Assembly (NCBI RefSeq): GCF_000718555.1
Contig: NZ_JOAN01000022.1
Location: forward strand, 62,001 to 126,000
Direction of reading: 5' to 3'
DNA length: 64,000 nucleotides
From: Micromonospora chokoriensis
Lineage (GTDB): Bacteria; Actinomycetota; Actinomycetes; Mycobacteriales; Micromonosporaceae
Under the pieces are notes generated by a model. It was not told the DNA's origin. It did not search any database and was given only the letters and a program-made list of their open reading frames with translations. A program made the position numbers and the translations under genes. How positions within the stretch are numbered: position 1 is the stretch's first letter; each line of letters begins with the position of its first letter. Shown here in pieces: positions 26,001-32,740 of this stretch.

Positions 26001-28785
26001 ACAGGCCCAGCAGGTCACGCACGTCGCGAAGCAGGTCGAGTCGCTGCTGCGCCGCCTTGTCGTCGTTGAGCCGGTTGTACAGAAACCTCCTGATCTGGAC
26101 GTCGTCGAATGAGCGGATCTTCACGAGCCGTCGCCCGGTGATGCCGGTCAGTTGCTCCCCGAGCGCGGACAGGACCTGGGTGTCGGTCAGGAAGTGTTCC
26201 CCGCGGCTGGTGAGTACGACCTTCGCTCGACCGGCGGCCGACTGCACGATTGTCGCAAGATGATCTGCGGCGCGTTCGTACGTCATCCGGACCGCAAGCT
26301 CGTCGAAGCCGTCGAAGAGCAGAGCGATGCGGCCTTCCCGGAGCAGGTAACGGAAGATCTCCAGATCAACGCGGCGCTCGCCGCCACGGATGAGTTGCGC
26401 GGCGGCGAGTTCGTCCAGGTCGTGCGCCTTCTCCATGTCGCGCAGGTGCACGATCACCGGCACTGCCGGGTCGCCCTCGGTGTGCATGCGACGCGCCAGT
26501 TCCCGAAGCAGGAACGTCTTGCCGTGCCCTGATGGCGCAAGGACCAGCACGAGGTGCCCGGCCGGTTCGGCGAGCCACCCTCTGATACGTGCGAGAGCAT
26601 CGTCTTGGTCGGTCCCGGTCCCGCCCAAGGAGTCGATCTCCGCGTAACGCTGCGGGACGTACAGACCGGGCGGATAGGTCGGGTCGGTCGTGAGGGACGT
26701 CGTCTGCCGCTGGGCGTACGGACGCGGGTCGAACCCCATCTGGTGCTCGGCGAAGCTGAGCAGTTCGACGCCGCGCCGCGCCGCCCAGGTTCGTAGGCTG
26801 TCGGGGGCCGCGTCGCCCCCGTACACGAATTTGGCGTTTCCCGCGCTCACCACCGCGCGGTACCGACTTGCGACGCCCTGCACGAAGGCTTCGACGTCAG
26901 CCTGCGTCGGGGTGGCGTCCAGCGCAAGGACCGGGTATTGCTCGATGATGGGCGGCGCGTCCGGGGTGGAGGCCCGATTGACCGACACCCGCAGATAGCC
27001 GTTCATGGGTGTCACCGTCGCGGCGGGTTCGCGCAGTCGGCAGACTTCCGCCACCCGGTCCAGGAAGGTGTCCGTCCCGAGAAGGCTCAGGATGGGTTTT
27101 CCGGAGGGGCCCGGCTCGCGTGTGCCTTGAGTTGAACGCGGAGGACGGGAAGCGCTCGTCCGCGCCGTGGTACGCGGGATGTCCCGCTGCCACTGCCGTC
27201 CGGTGCTGCTGACGCTGTAGTCCGCTTCCCAGCGACCGCTTTCGGGGTCCTGGCGGCGGGCCCACACCCTGATCCGGTCGCTCTCCACCCGCACCAACTG
27301 GTACCCGTCGGCTCCGCGTCCCGCCCGGTCGGCGGCAACCGCCGCGGTGCCCACCACCGGCACTGTCTCGGCACCGAGCAGACGAACCCGATGGTCGCGG
27401 TGGTGACCGTGCAGAACCAGGTCAACGTCGCCGGCGATCAGATCGGCGAAACGGTCGGCGTCGCGCAGGCCCGTCCCCTCTGCGTCCGGGCCCGGCATTG
27501 GGTCGTGGTGCAGGACGCCGACTCGGGTCCAGCCCGCCCTACCCGCCCTCTCCAGGTGCGCTTTGAACGTGCGGAGCTGCTCGTCGCCGAGCCAGCCGAC
27601 GCGGTCGCCGCTCTGATGGCTGTCGGCCATCGTCGAATTCATTCCGGCGACGACGGTACGCAGTTCGGGGTACTCGAAGAGGCTCCACGGCTCTTCCCGC
27701 GTGAATCCCGTCTGGCGGATGCTCCGGTAGACGGCGGCGTAGGGTTCCCACTTGGGCCAGTAGGGCGCCAACGCCGGCAACCCCTCCGATTCCCGGTCCA
27801 AGAAGTACGCCTGACTCTTCAGCCGGTTCACGTCGTGATCACCAGGGACGAGGACCAGTCGGTCCGGGCCAAGGCCGAGCCCTGCGGCCAACTCGACGAG
27901 GAACGTGTACACCGCCTCGTACTCGGCGGGCATGGCACGATCCGCGAGGTCACCCGTAGCGACGATCAGATCCGGTGACGGGACCTCCGACCGCCATCCC
28001 CCGTGCAGGTCGGCGAGGAGCCGCGCGACCGCCGTCTCGTGGCGCAGATTTGTGTTGACCAGATGTTGGTGATGGCGCCCGTCGTCGGCGATGAAGCGCA
28101 GGTCGGGAAGTTGCAGGACGGACAGCTGTGCCGTCGCAGCGGCAGGTGGAGACCGAACACTGCCCCTGATCAGCGAAACATCCAGGATGTAGGCGTCACT
28201 ACCGCCATCGGTGGCGGATGCCTGCAGGATGCCGACGATCTCGCCGGTGTCCGCCAACCAGACGGGGCCGCCGCTGAACCCGGCCTTCACCCGGAAGGCG
28301 CCCTGCGTGCTCTGGTCGACCTGGATCCGACCGGGTTGGACCTCGCCGCGCGCGGTGCCTGTCACGTGCCCAGGGTTGGCACGACCGGCCACCGGACCCC
28401 ACATCTGCACCGCCCCCACCGGAGGCTGGTCGGCCAGGGTCAGGATCTCCACGCCCGGCGGCAGGTCACCCATGACTCGCAGAATGGCCAGGTCAGCGCC
28501 GTCGAACGCACCACTGGTCGGCTGCCAACTCTCCACAGTGGCAGCACGTCGCGGCACCGAGGCGTCACTCGTCTGGCCGAAGGGGAAGAGCAGAATCAGT
28601 GGTGGCCCGTCCGGCTTCGACGCGTCGCGAAGCGGTCGCCCGAGCACCGAATTGATCACGTGCGCACAGGTGACCATGCGGCCTTCGGCCACCGCGAAAG
28701 CCAACCCGGCCTGACGGCCGTCGGCATCGACGATCTGCGCTATGCCTCGCTCCGGCCTGCGCCTCCGGTGCACCCCGCCTGCCAC
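23011..28785 (-). CDS. Multidomain trypsin-phosphoesterase-NACHT-pentapeptide-WD40 protein
   Basis: A 1924-residue protein. (1) Residues ~10-208: trypsin-like protease with His42 (TCAHVIN), Asp98 (GADLAIL) and Ser171 (GFSGGPV). (2) ~220-510: calcineurin-like phosphoesterase with GDLAD (278-282), GDHD (315-318), HH at 426-427 and GHH at 460-462; its first motif reads PDLRF (228-231) where D-x-H is expected. (3) ~560-715: linker domain, unrecognised. (4) NACHT-type NTPase with Walker A APSGHGKT (750-757) and Walker B LLFDGFDEL (822-830). (5) Pentapeptide repeats (~1150-1250), such as ADLTGA. (6) Fourteen WD40 repeats, enough for two propellers. (7) Tail with EFWYTVNMCRFEPGELDPY. Reading: a STAND-type sensor (WD40), switch (NACHT) and two effector domains. 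GTG at 28785 is the start. Confidence 0.85.
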   Translation of the reverse strand: MAGGVHRRRRPERGIAQIVDADGRQAGLAFAVAEGRMVTCAHVINSVLGRPLRDASKPDGPPLILLFPFGQTSDASVPRRAATVESWQPTSGAFDGADLAILRVMGDLPPGVEILTLADQPPVGAVQMWGPVAGRANPGHVTGTARGEVQPGRIQVDQSTQGAFRVKAGFSGGPVWLADTGEIVGILQASATDGGSDAYILDVSLIRGSVRSPPAAATAQLSVLQLPDLRFIADDGRHHQHLVNTNLRHETAVARLLADLHGGWRSEVPSPDLIVATGDLADRAMPAEYEAVYTFLVELAAGLGLGPDRLVLVPGDHDVNRLKSQAYFLDRESEGLPALAPYWPKWEPYAAVYRSIRQTGFTREEPWSLFEYPELRTVVAGMNSTMADSHQSGDRVGWLGDEQLRTFKAHLERAGRAGWTRVGVLHHDPMPGPDAEGTGLRDADRFADLIAGDVDLVLHGHHRDHRVRLLGAETVPVVGTAAVAADRAGRGADGYQLVRVESDRIRVWARRQDPESGRWEADYSVSSTGRQWQRDIPRTTARTSASRPPRSTQGTREPGPSGKPILSLLGTDTFLDRVAEVCRLREPAATVTPMNGYLRVSVNRASTPDAPPIIEQYPVLALDATPTQADVEAFVQGVASRYRAVVSAGNAKFVYGGDAAPDSLRTWAARRGVELLSFAEHQMGFDPRPYAQRQTTSLTTDPTYPPGLYVPQRYAEIDSLGGTGTDQDDALARIRGWLAEPAGHLVLVLAPSGHGKTFLLRELARRMHTEGDPAVPVIVHLRDMEKAHDLDELAAAQLIRGGERRVDLEIFRYLLREGRIALLFDGFDELAVRMTYERAADHLATIVQSAAGRAKVVLTSRGEHFLTDTQVLSALGEQLTGITGRRLVKIRSFDDVQIRRFLYNRLNDDKAAQQRLDLLRDVRDLLGLSRNPRMLDFIARIDNERLVAARDATGGITAARLYQELLTQWLEFEQRRLDRPGGAPPLTVDQLWHGVTVLASALWNSAESGLGVDELGDAADAINALTGPGSGPRRDREHAVHLLGSGTLLVRTGERRFSFVHRSVLEWLVARQMAVQLGDGEAPDHLNRPMSELMVEFLAGLADVEVARRWARSALDDVTASATVKENAMLLLKRLGTESALRLAGNDLRGHDLSGRDLRDADFRSADLTDARLNEADLTGATFVDALLMRARFDRANLTRSDLSGSDLTGTSLLGADLTDAVFDGSKLVRAKLVGTAVTDAMLSSATTTVGAALPGLMPEHQLPLARASLQELAFSPEGSMIAAAGGDGVVRVWDTSTGRLVRGLPGKGGTVWSVRWSPDGRHLASAGGDGVVRIWDAGSGKLAGTLDHHERRVLSVAWSPDGRYLATGDGDGVLRVWDAADHSLASLLEAHTGAVVSVDWSPDSQFLSSAANVVRIWHASSGRQVRELAGYVDRVWSAVWAPEGHLIASASLDGAIRVFDSRTGIELHVLAAHSGAALSVAWSPDGSRLASAGGDGIARIWDAQTGQIVSTMTGHDGAVLAVAWSSDGRYLASAGEEGLAWLWSVDTAASLRQLTGHSRSALSVRWSPDGRQVASAYAEGTVRVWQADTGIPTRELRGRARSVWAVDWSPSGGQIVSASVDGMIRIWDVGTGALSREFAAHVGEAWSVKWSPKGNCIASAGDDGAIRIWSTEDGALVHDLTGHVDRVWSLNWSPTGDLLASAGVDGTVRIWNTQTGKVVRRLTGQSGEVWSVTWSPDGRRFASSGGDGVLRIYEVQQTAIVLVLTSPGAGVWSVAWSPTGRHLACAGVDGAIQVRDAGSGDVVQRLAGHVGRVWSLSWSPDGSHLASAGGDGAVRVWEAATGARRYAWVPLGDGGWAILLDDLRYKVEGSVADEFWYTVNMCRFEPGELDPYLPMLRRLPADAPVLSVANDHATGGDDLGNTE

Positions 28786-28830
28786 AGAGCCCGCCTGTCA
28801 TCAAACCATTTAGATCAACAGGGACCACAT

Positions 28831-28869
28831 TGTCACCGAGGCATGTTGGCGACACATAGTTGAGTCAAC
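28831..28869. promoter_or_regulatory. Operator-like palindromes in the divergent cassette promoter region
   Basis: TGTCACC-10nt-GGCGACA (28831-28854, one mismatch) and GTTGAGTCAAC (28859-28869, perfect 11-bp palindrome). They lie in the 184-bp gap between the divergent giant NTPase gene and the Trypco1-like gene. Similar GCCACCGAGG / TCACCGAGG words recur around them. They are candidate binding sites for a regulator, possibly the XRE protein at the right edge. Confidence 0.35.
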
Positions 28870-28969
28870 AAGGCGACAGACTGCCACCGAGGGCGACCCG
28901 CACCCACAATCGTCGTGCTGACAGACCCCGAATCCGTCCGATCCGACGAGCTACTCGCCGAGGAGAAAC

Positions 28970-29302
28970 ATGGGTAAGAAGCTGCTCAGGGTTCCGATTG
29001 GCAACGGGACCGACGACGTGATCGAGGTCGAGGTCGACGTCCACAACCTCGAAGGCGTCGAGCTGGCTTCCGAGAGAACCGACGGTCCCGATACTGCGGC
29101 GTTCTCACTCGCGGCGTCGCTCGGCCGGGTATTGCCGGCGATCAGCACGATGCTGGCCACCGTCCGGAATGCCGAGCATGCTCCCGACGAGGTCTCCATG
29201 GAACTCGGCCTGACCATTGGTGGCGAAACCGGCATCATCTTTACCAAGGGCACCGCCGAGGCCAATTTCGTGATGACCATGGCGTGGAGAAGACCGGCGT
29301 AA
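28970..29302 (+). CDS. Trypco1-like (CU044_2847 family) small protein
   Basis: A 110-residue protein, MGKKLLRVPIGNGTDDVIEV..., with IGRV-like FSLAASLGRVLPAISTMLAT and EVSMELGLTIGGETGIIFTK followed by FVMTMAWRR at the end. This matches the trypsin-co-occurring domain family seen next to trypsin-NTPase conflict proteins. ATG at 28970 follows GAGGAGAAAC. It is divergent from the trypsin/NACHT gene, which is the expected companion, and is likely a regulator or substrate of that protease. Confidence in the family is good from the LGLTIGGETGIIFTKG block; the function is not established. Confidence 0.75.
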   Translation: MGKKLLRVPIGNGTDDVIEVEVDVHNLEGVELASERTDGPDTAAFSLAASLGRVLPAISTMLATVRNAEHAPDEVSMELGLTIGGETGIIFTKGTAEANFVMTMAWRRPA

Positions 29303-29363
29303 TGCACCGACTACTCAAGCTGACCGGGCATCTGCCGGCACGCGCTCAGCACCGGCACGGGCC

Positions 29364-30605
29364 TCATCGGGTCAGGCCGACGAGCGTCGCCAGCCGCGCC
29401 ACGCCGGCCGGCGCCGGCTGCGCGCGGGCAACATCGGCGATCACGGTACGCGCTAACGGCCGGCACCGAACCTCAGCCGGCGCGACACTGTCCGCGTCGA
29501 CAAGCGCCCGTGCCGCCCCGCGCACGTCACCCACCTGCAGGTACGCCCGCGCGGCGTCCACCAGGTAGGCACCCCGATACTCGGCCGGCAACCGCTGCCA
29601 TGCCTTCCGCCGCACGACAGTCGAGTGTCTTTGCAGCGCATCGACGGCATCACCCCGTTGCGTCGCCACCAGCACCCATGCCAACTCGACAGCGATCGGT
29701 CCGAAGCTGGTGCGGTGCTGATCGTCGTACCCCCTCAGGCGGGCGGCGATGCCGGCGGCCCGGTCGGTCAGCTCGTCGGCGCGGCGGTGCTCGCCGCAGC
29801 CGGCGGCAGCCAGGGCGGCCTGCACCAGCAACGTCCCGCCCACAGCCCACTCCCCCGCGCTCCGGCTCCCGCTCCCGCTCCCGCTTCGTCGATCATGAGG
29901 TTGACGATCGGTTTGATCTCCAACCGGCCCGTCAATCTCATGATCACAGGGGCGGGCTGGGGTGGGGGTGATGCGGTTGGCCGCAGTCAGGGTTGCGGTT
30001 AGGGCCAGGTGGTCGCGGTGGGAGGCGCGGAGCGCTTGGGCTACCGAGATGGCTGCCGTTGCCGCCAGGATCGGGTCATCGCCGGCGGCGGACATCGCCC
30101 GGTCGGCGGCCAGCCATCCGAGGTCGGCCTCCCCGAGCTTGACCAGCAGCGACGAGGTGATCCGGTACGTCTGCACCAACAGCTCCGGTGACCGCGCGGC
30201 CTGGGCGGTGTCGAGCAGACCCGGCAGGATCCGCACCAACTGCCCGTAGTGCGCGTGCTGGTAGGTCAGCCAGGCGTGCCCGACCTGTCTCCTCAGCTCT
30301 TCCGTCTGCTCCGGGGCCTGCGGGGTGTCGTAGCGGGCGAGGGCGGCCCGGATGTCGTCCACCCCGTCCGGCGGGCCGGCAGGCGTCGGCCGCTGCTGTC
30401 CGAGCAGCACCTCCGGATCGACCCGCAGAACGTGAGCCAGCTCCTGGATGACTGAGTACCGGTCCAGGGCGCGCACGCCGCGCTCCACCTTGTCCACCCA
30501 GCTCTTCGACCTGCGCAGCCGGTCGGCAAGCATCTGCTGCGTCATCGACCGCCGCACCCGCCAGCGGGCGACACGTCGGCCGATCGGGATGTCATCGTTG
30601 GTCAC
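29364..30605 (-). CDS. XRE-type helix-turn-helix regulator with TPR-like C-terminus
   Basis: A 413-residue protein. GTG at 30605 precedes the HTH (IGRRVARWRVRRSMTQQMLA, DRLRRSKSWVDKVERG; about residues 7-65); then an alpha-helical TPR-like region typical of actinobacterial XRE/Tetratricopeptide regulators follows. Residues ~225-260 are abnormal (CDHEIDGPVGDQTDRQPHDR then a Ser-Gly-Arg run) and coincide with a palindromic repeat inserted in frame at 29891-29945. The last 47 codons are duplicated at 21048-21190. Its start overlaps the end of a 53-codon ORF by 14 bp. It may control the adjacent cassette; unproven. Confidence 0.8.
   Translation of the reverse strand: MTNDDIPIGRRVARWRVRRSMTQQMLADRLRRSKSWVDKVERGVRALDRYSVIQELAHVLRVDPEVLLGQQRPTPAGPPDGVDDIRAALARYDTPQAPEQTEELRRQVGHAWLTYQHAHYGQLVRILPGLLDTAQAARSPELLVQTYRITSSLLVKLGEADLGWLAADRAMSAAGDDPILAATAAISVAQALRASHRDHLALTATLTAANRITPTPARPCDHEIDGPVGDQTDRQPHDRRSGSGSGSRSAGEWAVGGTLLVQAALAAAGCGEHRRADELTDRAAGIAARLRGYDDQHRTSFGPIAVELAWVLVATQRGDAVDALQRHSTVVRRKAWQRLPAEYRGAYLVDAARAYLQVGDVRGAARALVDADSVAPAEVRCRPLARTVIADVARAQPAPAGVARLATLVGLTR
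29365..29507. repeat. Direct repeat, right copy (within the XRE regulator gene)
   Basis: The intact counterpart of 21048-21190, forming the final codons of the XRE regulator. It has the same orientation and no indels. The Trypco1-like gene ends 62 bp to its left. Confidence 0.85.
29891..29945. repeat. Palindromic repeat inserted in frame in the XRE gene (family B)
   Basis: Sixteen-base arms GATCATGAGGTTGACG (29891-29906) and CGTCAATCTCATGATC (29930-29945) with one mismatch and a 23-nt centre. They lie inside the XRE coding region where the protein turns into an atypical charged stretch. It looks like a short dispersed palindrome (REP/MITE-like) that kept the frame. No second copy was found in the window. 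Confidence 0.6.
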
Positions 30606-30753
30606 GCCGCCACCGCCGGTCCGGGACCGCGCGGGTCGTGTCCTCCACGGGTACGCGCTCCGCCTCGGCCTGGGCGATGAGGCGCTGCTTGGCAGCCTCC
30701 CGCTCGGCCGCCTCGGACTGCTCACCTCTGTTTGCTGACTCGTCGCCCTGCAT
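30592..30753 (-). CDS. Small charged protein (53 residues) coupled to the XRE regulator
   Basis: ATG at 30753 follows GGTGGAGGTGGGC, a strong Shine-Dalgarno, and opens MQGDESANRGEQSEAAEREA, AKQRLIAQAEAERVPVED and RAVPDRRWRRDQR. It is rich in Glu/Ala/Arg and likely one alpha helix or coiled coil. The TGA at 30592-30594 lies inside the first codons of the XRE gene (14-bp overlap), so the XRE gene is probably translated by re-initiation from this ORF. It has no known family. Function may be only translational coupling. Confidence 0.55.
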   Translation of the reverse strand: MQGDESANRGEQSEAAEREAAKQRLIAQAEAERVPVEDTTRAVPDRRWRRDQR

Positions 30754-30867
30754 GCCCACCTCCACCGGGCCGTGGGTGCGACGTCGGTTTCGGAACTCCC
30801 ACCAGCGGCGTCACCCACCGTCATCCTCAATGCGACGATCGGTGGTGGACCAGGCGAAACGCGTCCG

Positions 30868-32010
30868 TTACGGCATAGCGGACAGTCGGAGGTGGTGGAC
30901 AGCATCGGTCACCTGGCGGGCGAGTTCTCGGGATGCCGTGGCAAGCGCAATGGTGTCTGCCGCCGCCAGGGTTTCGCGGGCCGTCGCCGCGTCCCCGCCC
31001 TGCGCCTGAGCGACGGCAAGATGCACCAAGTTGCGGCCCTGCCACTCAGCACCGCTGGCTTCCTCGCTCACGCCGGCGACTCCGGCTGTGAGCAGCTCGA
31101 GCGCTCGATCGTTCGCACGACCGTCCGCCGCACCGAGGTACCGCCAGACGATCCCACGCTGGACGGCGAAGAATGAGGCTGTGTACCAGTAGCCCCACGG
31201 GGACACAGGTTCCTCTGCCGCCTGAGCCGACAGGTCTGACGCCTCCGAAAGACACGCGAGCACATCGGCAGTGGCTCCGCGGGCCATAGCGAGGCCCCTG
31301 GCCTCCTGGCCTGCGCAGTAGGCGCGCAGACCCGAGTTCACCGCCTGGTTACTTCGCGACTCCCGCGACAGCTCAATCATAGTTGGAAGATCGTGCCGCA
31401 ACTCGGCCTGGTGCCCCTGAAAGGACCGTACAGTGGCAACGAGGTTCGTATTGGCCGCCTCGATAGCCCACTGCAACGCCCTCGCGTTCCATCGTGCGGC
31501 GGCACGGTCGTCACCCCGCGCGATAGACAACCAGCCTGCGAACTGCGCCCACTGCCCAGCCACTTCGACAATGTCGGGCCTTACGTCGTGCGGAGCTTCC
31601 CGCAAGAGAACGGTCACAGTATCAAGGTGGGCACGAACTGGCCCCATGATGGGGCCCGACCCGATGGCATCCTCGAGCCGGCGATAGCCAGCGAGAAGGC
31701 CGGCGAGGGCGTCTGCGGCCGCAGGATCGACTCGGCGAGGGTGCGCTGCCGCGTAGGCTAACCGATCACCGCCATCGGGCGCTTCGATGACTAGTGCTGC
31801 TAATGCACCCTCTGCCTCAAGAGCGTCATCGAGCCGGACGGCCACTTCTGCAGTCGGTCTAGTCTGTCCGGCCTCTAGCTGGTGAATGAGGCTCTTGCCA
31901 TGGTTGACAGCGGCGGCGAGTTGCCGCAGCGACCAACCCCGCGCCGCCCGAAATCGCCGCAGCTCAGCGGCGAAACAGGGGTCGACGATGGTGGTTGCAC
32001 GTGGGGGCAT
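30868..32010 (-). CDS. XRE-type helix-turn-helix regulator with TPR-like C-terminus (second)
   Basis: A 380-residue protein. The HTH is FRAARGWSLRQLAAAVNHGK followed by SLIHQLEAGQTRPTAEVAVR (about residues 16-55). The remaining ~300 residues are alpha-helical and TPR-like (WNARALQWAIEAANTNLVAT, AVAQAQGGDAATARETLAAA). ATG at 32010 follows TAGGAGTGCTGCC. It is divergent from the HEPN/ATPase pair, so control of that pair is plausible but not shown. It resembles the neighbouring XRE protein in layout but not closely in sequence. Confidence 0.8.
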   Translation of the reverse strand: MPPRATTIVDPCFAAELRRFRAARGWSLRQLAAAVNHGKSLIHQLEAGQTRPTAEVAVRLDDALEAEGALAALVIEAPDGGDRLAYAAAHPRRVDPAAADALAGLLAGYRRLEDAIGSGPIMGPVRAHLDTVTVLLREAPHDVRPDIVEVAGQWAQFAGWLSIARGDDRAAARWNARALQWAIEAANTNLVATVRSFQGHQAELRHDLPTMIELSRESRSNQAVNSGLRAYCAGQEARGLAMARGATADVLACLSEASDLSAQAAEEPVSPWGYWYTASFFAVQRGIVWRYLGAADGRANDRALELLTAGVAGVSEEASGAEWQGRNLVHLAVAQAQGGDAATARETLAAADTIALATASRELARQVTDAVHHLRLSAMP

Positions 32011-32170
32011 GGCAGCACTCCTACATCGAGTTGACCGCTGACGATCCCTACCGCAGCCAGCAATCCTGCAGCCATCGACGGTACTCTCCGGACGGGACGC
32101 GGTCCGGGTGCCGAAAGTCACAATGTTGGTGGCCGGCATCCGGCGTCGGTCGACTCGCTTTGACCTCAAC

Positions 32171-32182
32171 TATGATCCAGCG
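32171..32182 (+). promoter_or_regulatory. -10 element of a leaderless promoter for the HEPN gene
   Basis: TATGAT (32171-32176) matches the TAnnnT -10 consensus and is followed by six bases (CCAGCG) and then GTG, the spacing expected when transcription begins at the start codon itself. No good -35 is evident. This decides the GTG 32183 start over in-frame GTG/ATG codons upstream. Confidence 0.5.
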
Positions 32183-32740
32183 GTGCCTCCTCCTCGCCGC
32201 CAGAAGAAGCAGCAACTCGCGGCTGTCCCCGAGGCAGCGTTGCTACGCGTCAGCAAAGGGACAAAGAAGACGGTTGACCTCTTTCTGGAAGGGGTCTACC
32301 TTGCAGGCACGTCAGCGGGAGGACTGGAAGATCTTCGGCACCGGGCCTGCGCAGACAGGCTGCGACTCGCGGAGCAGTTCGTAAGTTCAGGCCGCAGGCT
32401 TCTACGCGCCCGGCCCGCTCAGTATCGCGACGCCATAAGCCGAAACTACTACGGCATGTATCACGCAACGCGAGCAGTAGTCTTCTACAGGTACGGCGGC
32501 GACGACCACGAGTCCCATCAGGCACTGCCGGGTCAGATACCTAAGGACTTCCCCGATGCTGCTCAGTGGACGAACACCCTAAAGGATGCTCGCGCTCATC
32601 GAAACGCCGCCGACTATGACCCGTACCCTACTGACGTACAATATTGGCGCGGCGTCGCCCAGGGGTTAGCCGTCGAAGCACCGACTTTACTCGCCTTAGT
32701 GCGGCAATATCTGGCAGCGAAGGGTTGCAATCACCTATGA
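32183..32740 (+). CDS. HEPN-domain protein (UPF0332/COG1895-like)
   Basis: A 185-residue protein. After a basic, possibly disordered N-terminus, a HEPN four-helix domain is visible: RLRLAEQFVSSGRRLLRARP, DAISRNYYGMYHATRAVVFY (the nYYamfha helix), HESHQALPGQIP and DARAHRNAADYDPYP. HEPN proteins are often ribonucleases using an R-x4-6-H motif; here that motif is not clear, as in other UPF0332 members. The GTG start is chosen from the -10 element six bases upstream. The stop overlaps the ATPase start by 4 bp (ATGA). Toxin or RNase function as a pair with the ATPase is inferred. Confidence 0.7.
   Translation: MPPPRRQKKQQLAAVPEAALLRVSKGTKKTVDLFLEGVYLAGTSAGGLEDLRHRACADRLRLAEQFVSSGRRLLRARPAQYRDAISRNYYGMYHATRAVVFYRYGGDDHESHQALPGQIPKDFPDAAQWTNTLKDARAHRNAADYDPYPTDVQYWRGVAQGLAVEAPTLLALVRQYLAAKGCNHL

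Larger units (their letters stand above)
21048..29507. other. Repeat-bounded cassette encoding an NTPase-centred conflict system
   Basis: Two 143-bp direct repeats delimit exactly four genes: a 2OG-Fe(II) oxygenase, a P-loop kinase and a 1924-residue protease/phosphoesterase/NACHT/WD40 protein on the minus strand, and a Trypco1-like gene on the plus strand. The three minus-strand genes are tightly packed (6-bp gap; 4-bp overlap). No integrase is visible. The simplest reading is insertion of a module next to an XRE regulator gene with duplication of that gene's 3' end, or two homologous exchanges. Confidence 0.6.

Noticed and set aside
28786..28969. Small gene in the divergent cassette gap
   Set aside because: No frame with start and RBS; only palindromes and repeated CACCGAGG words are present.
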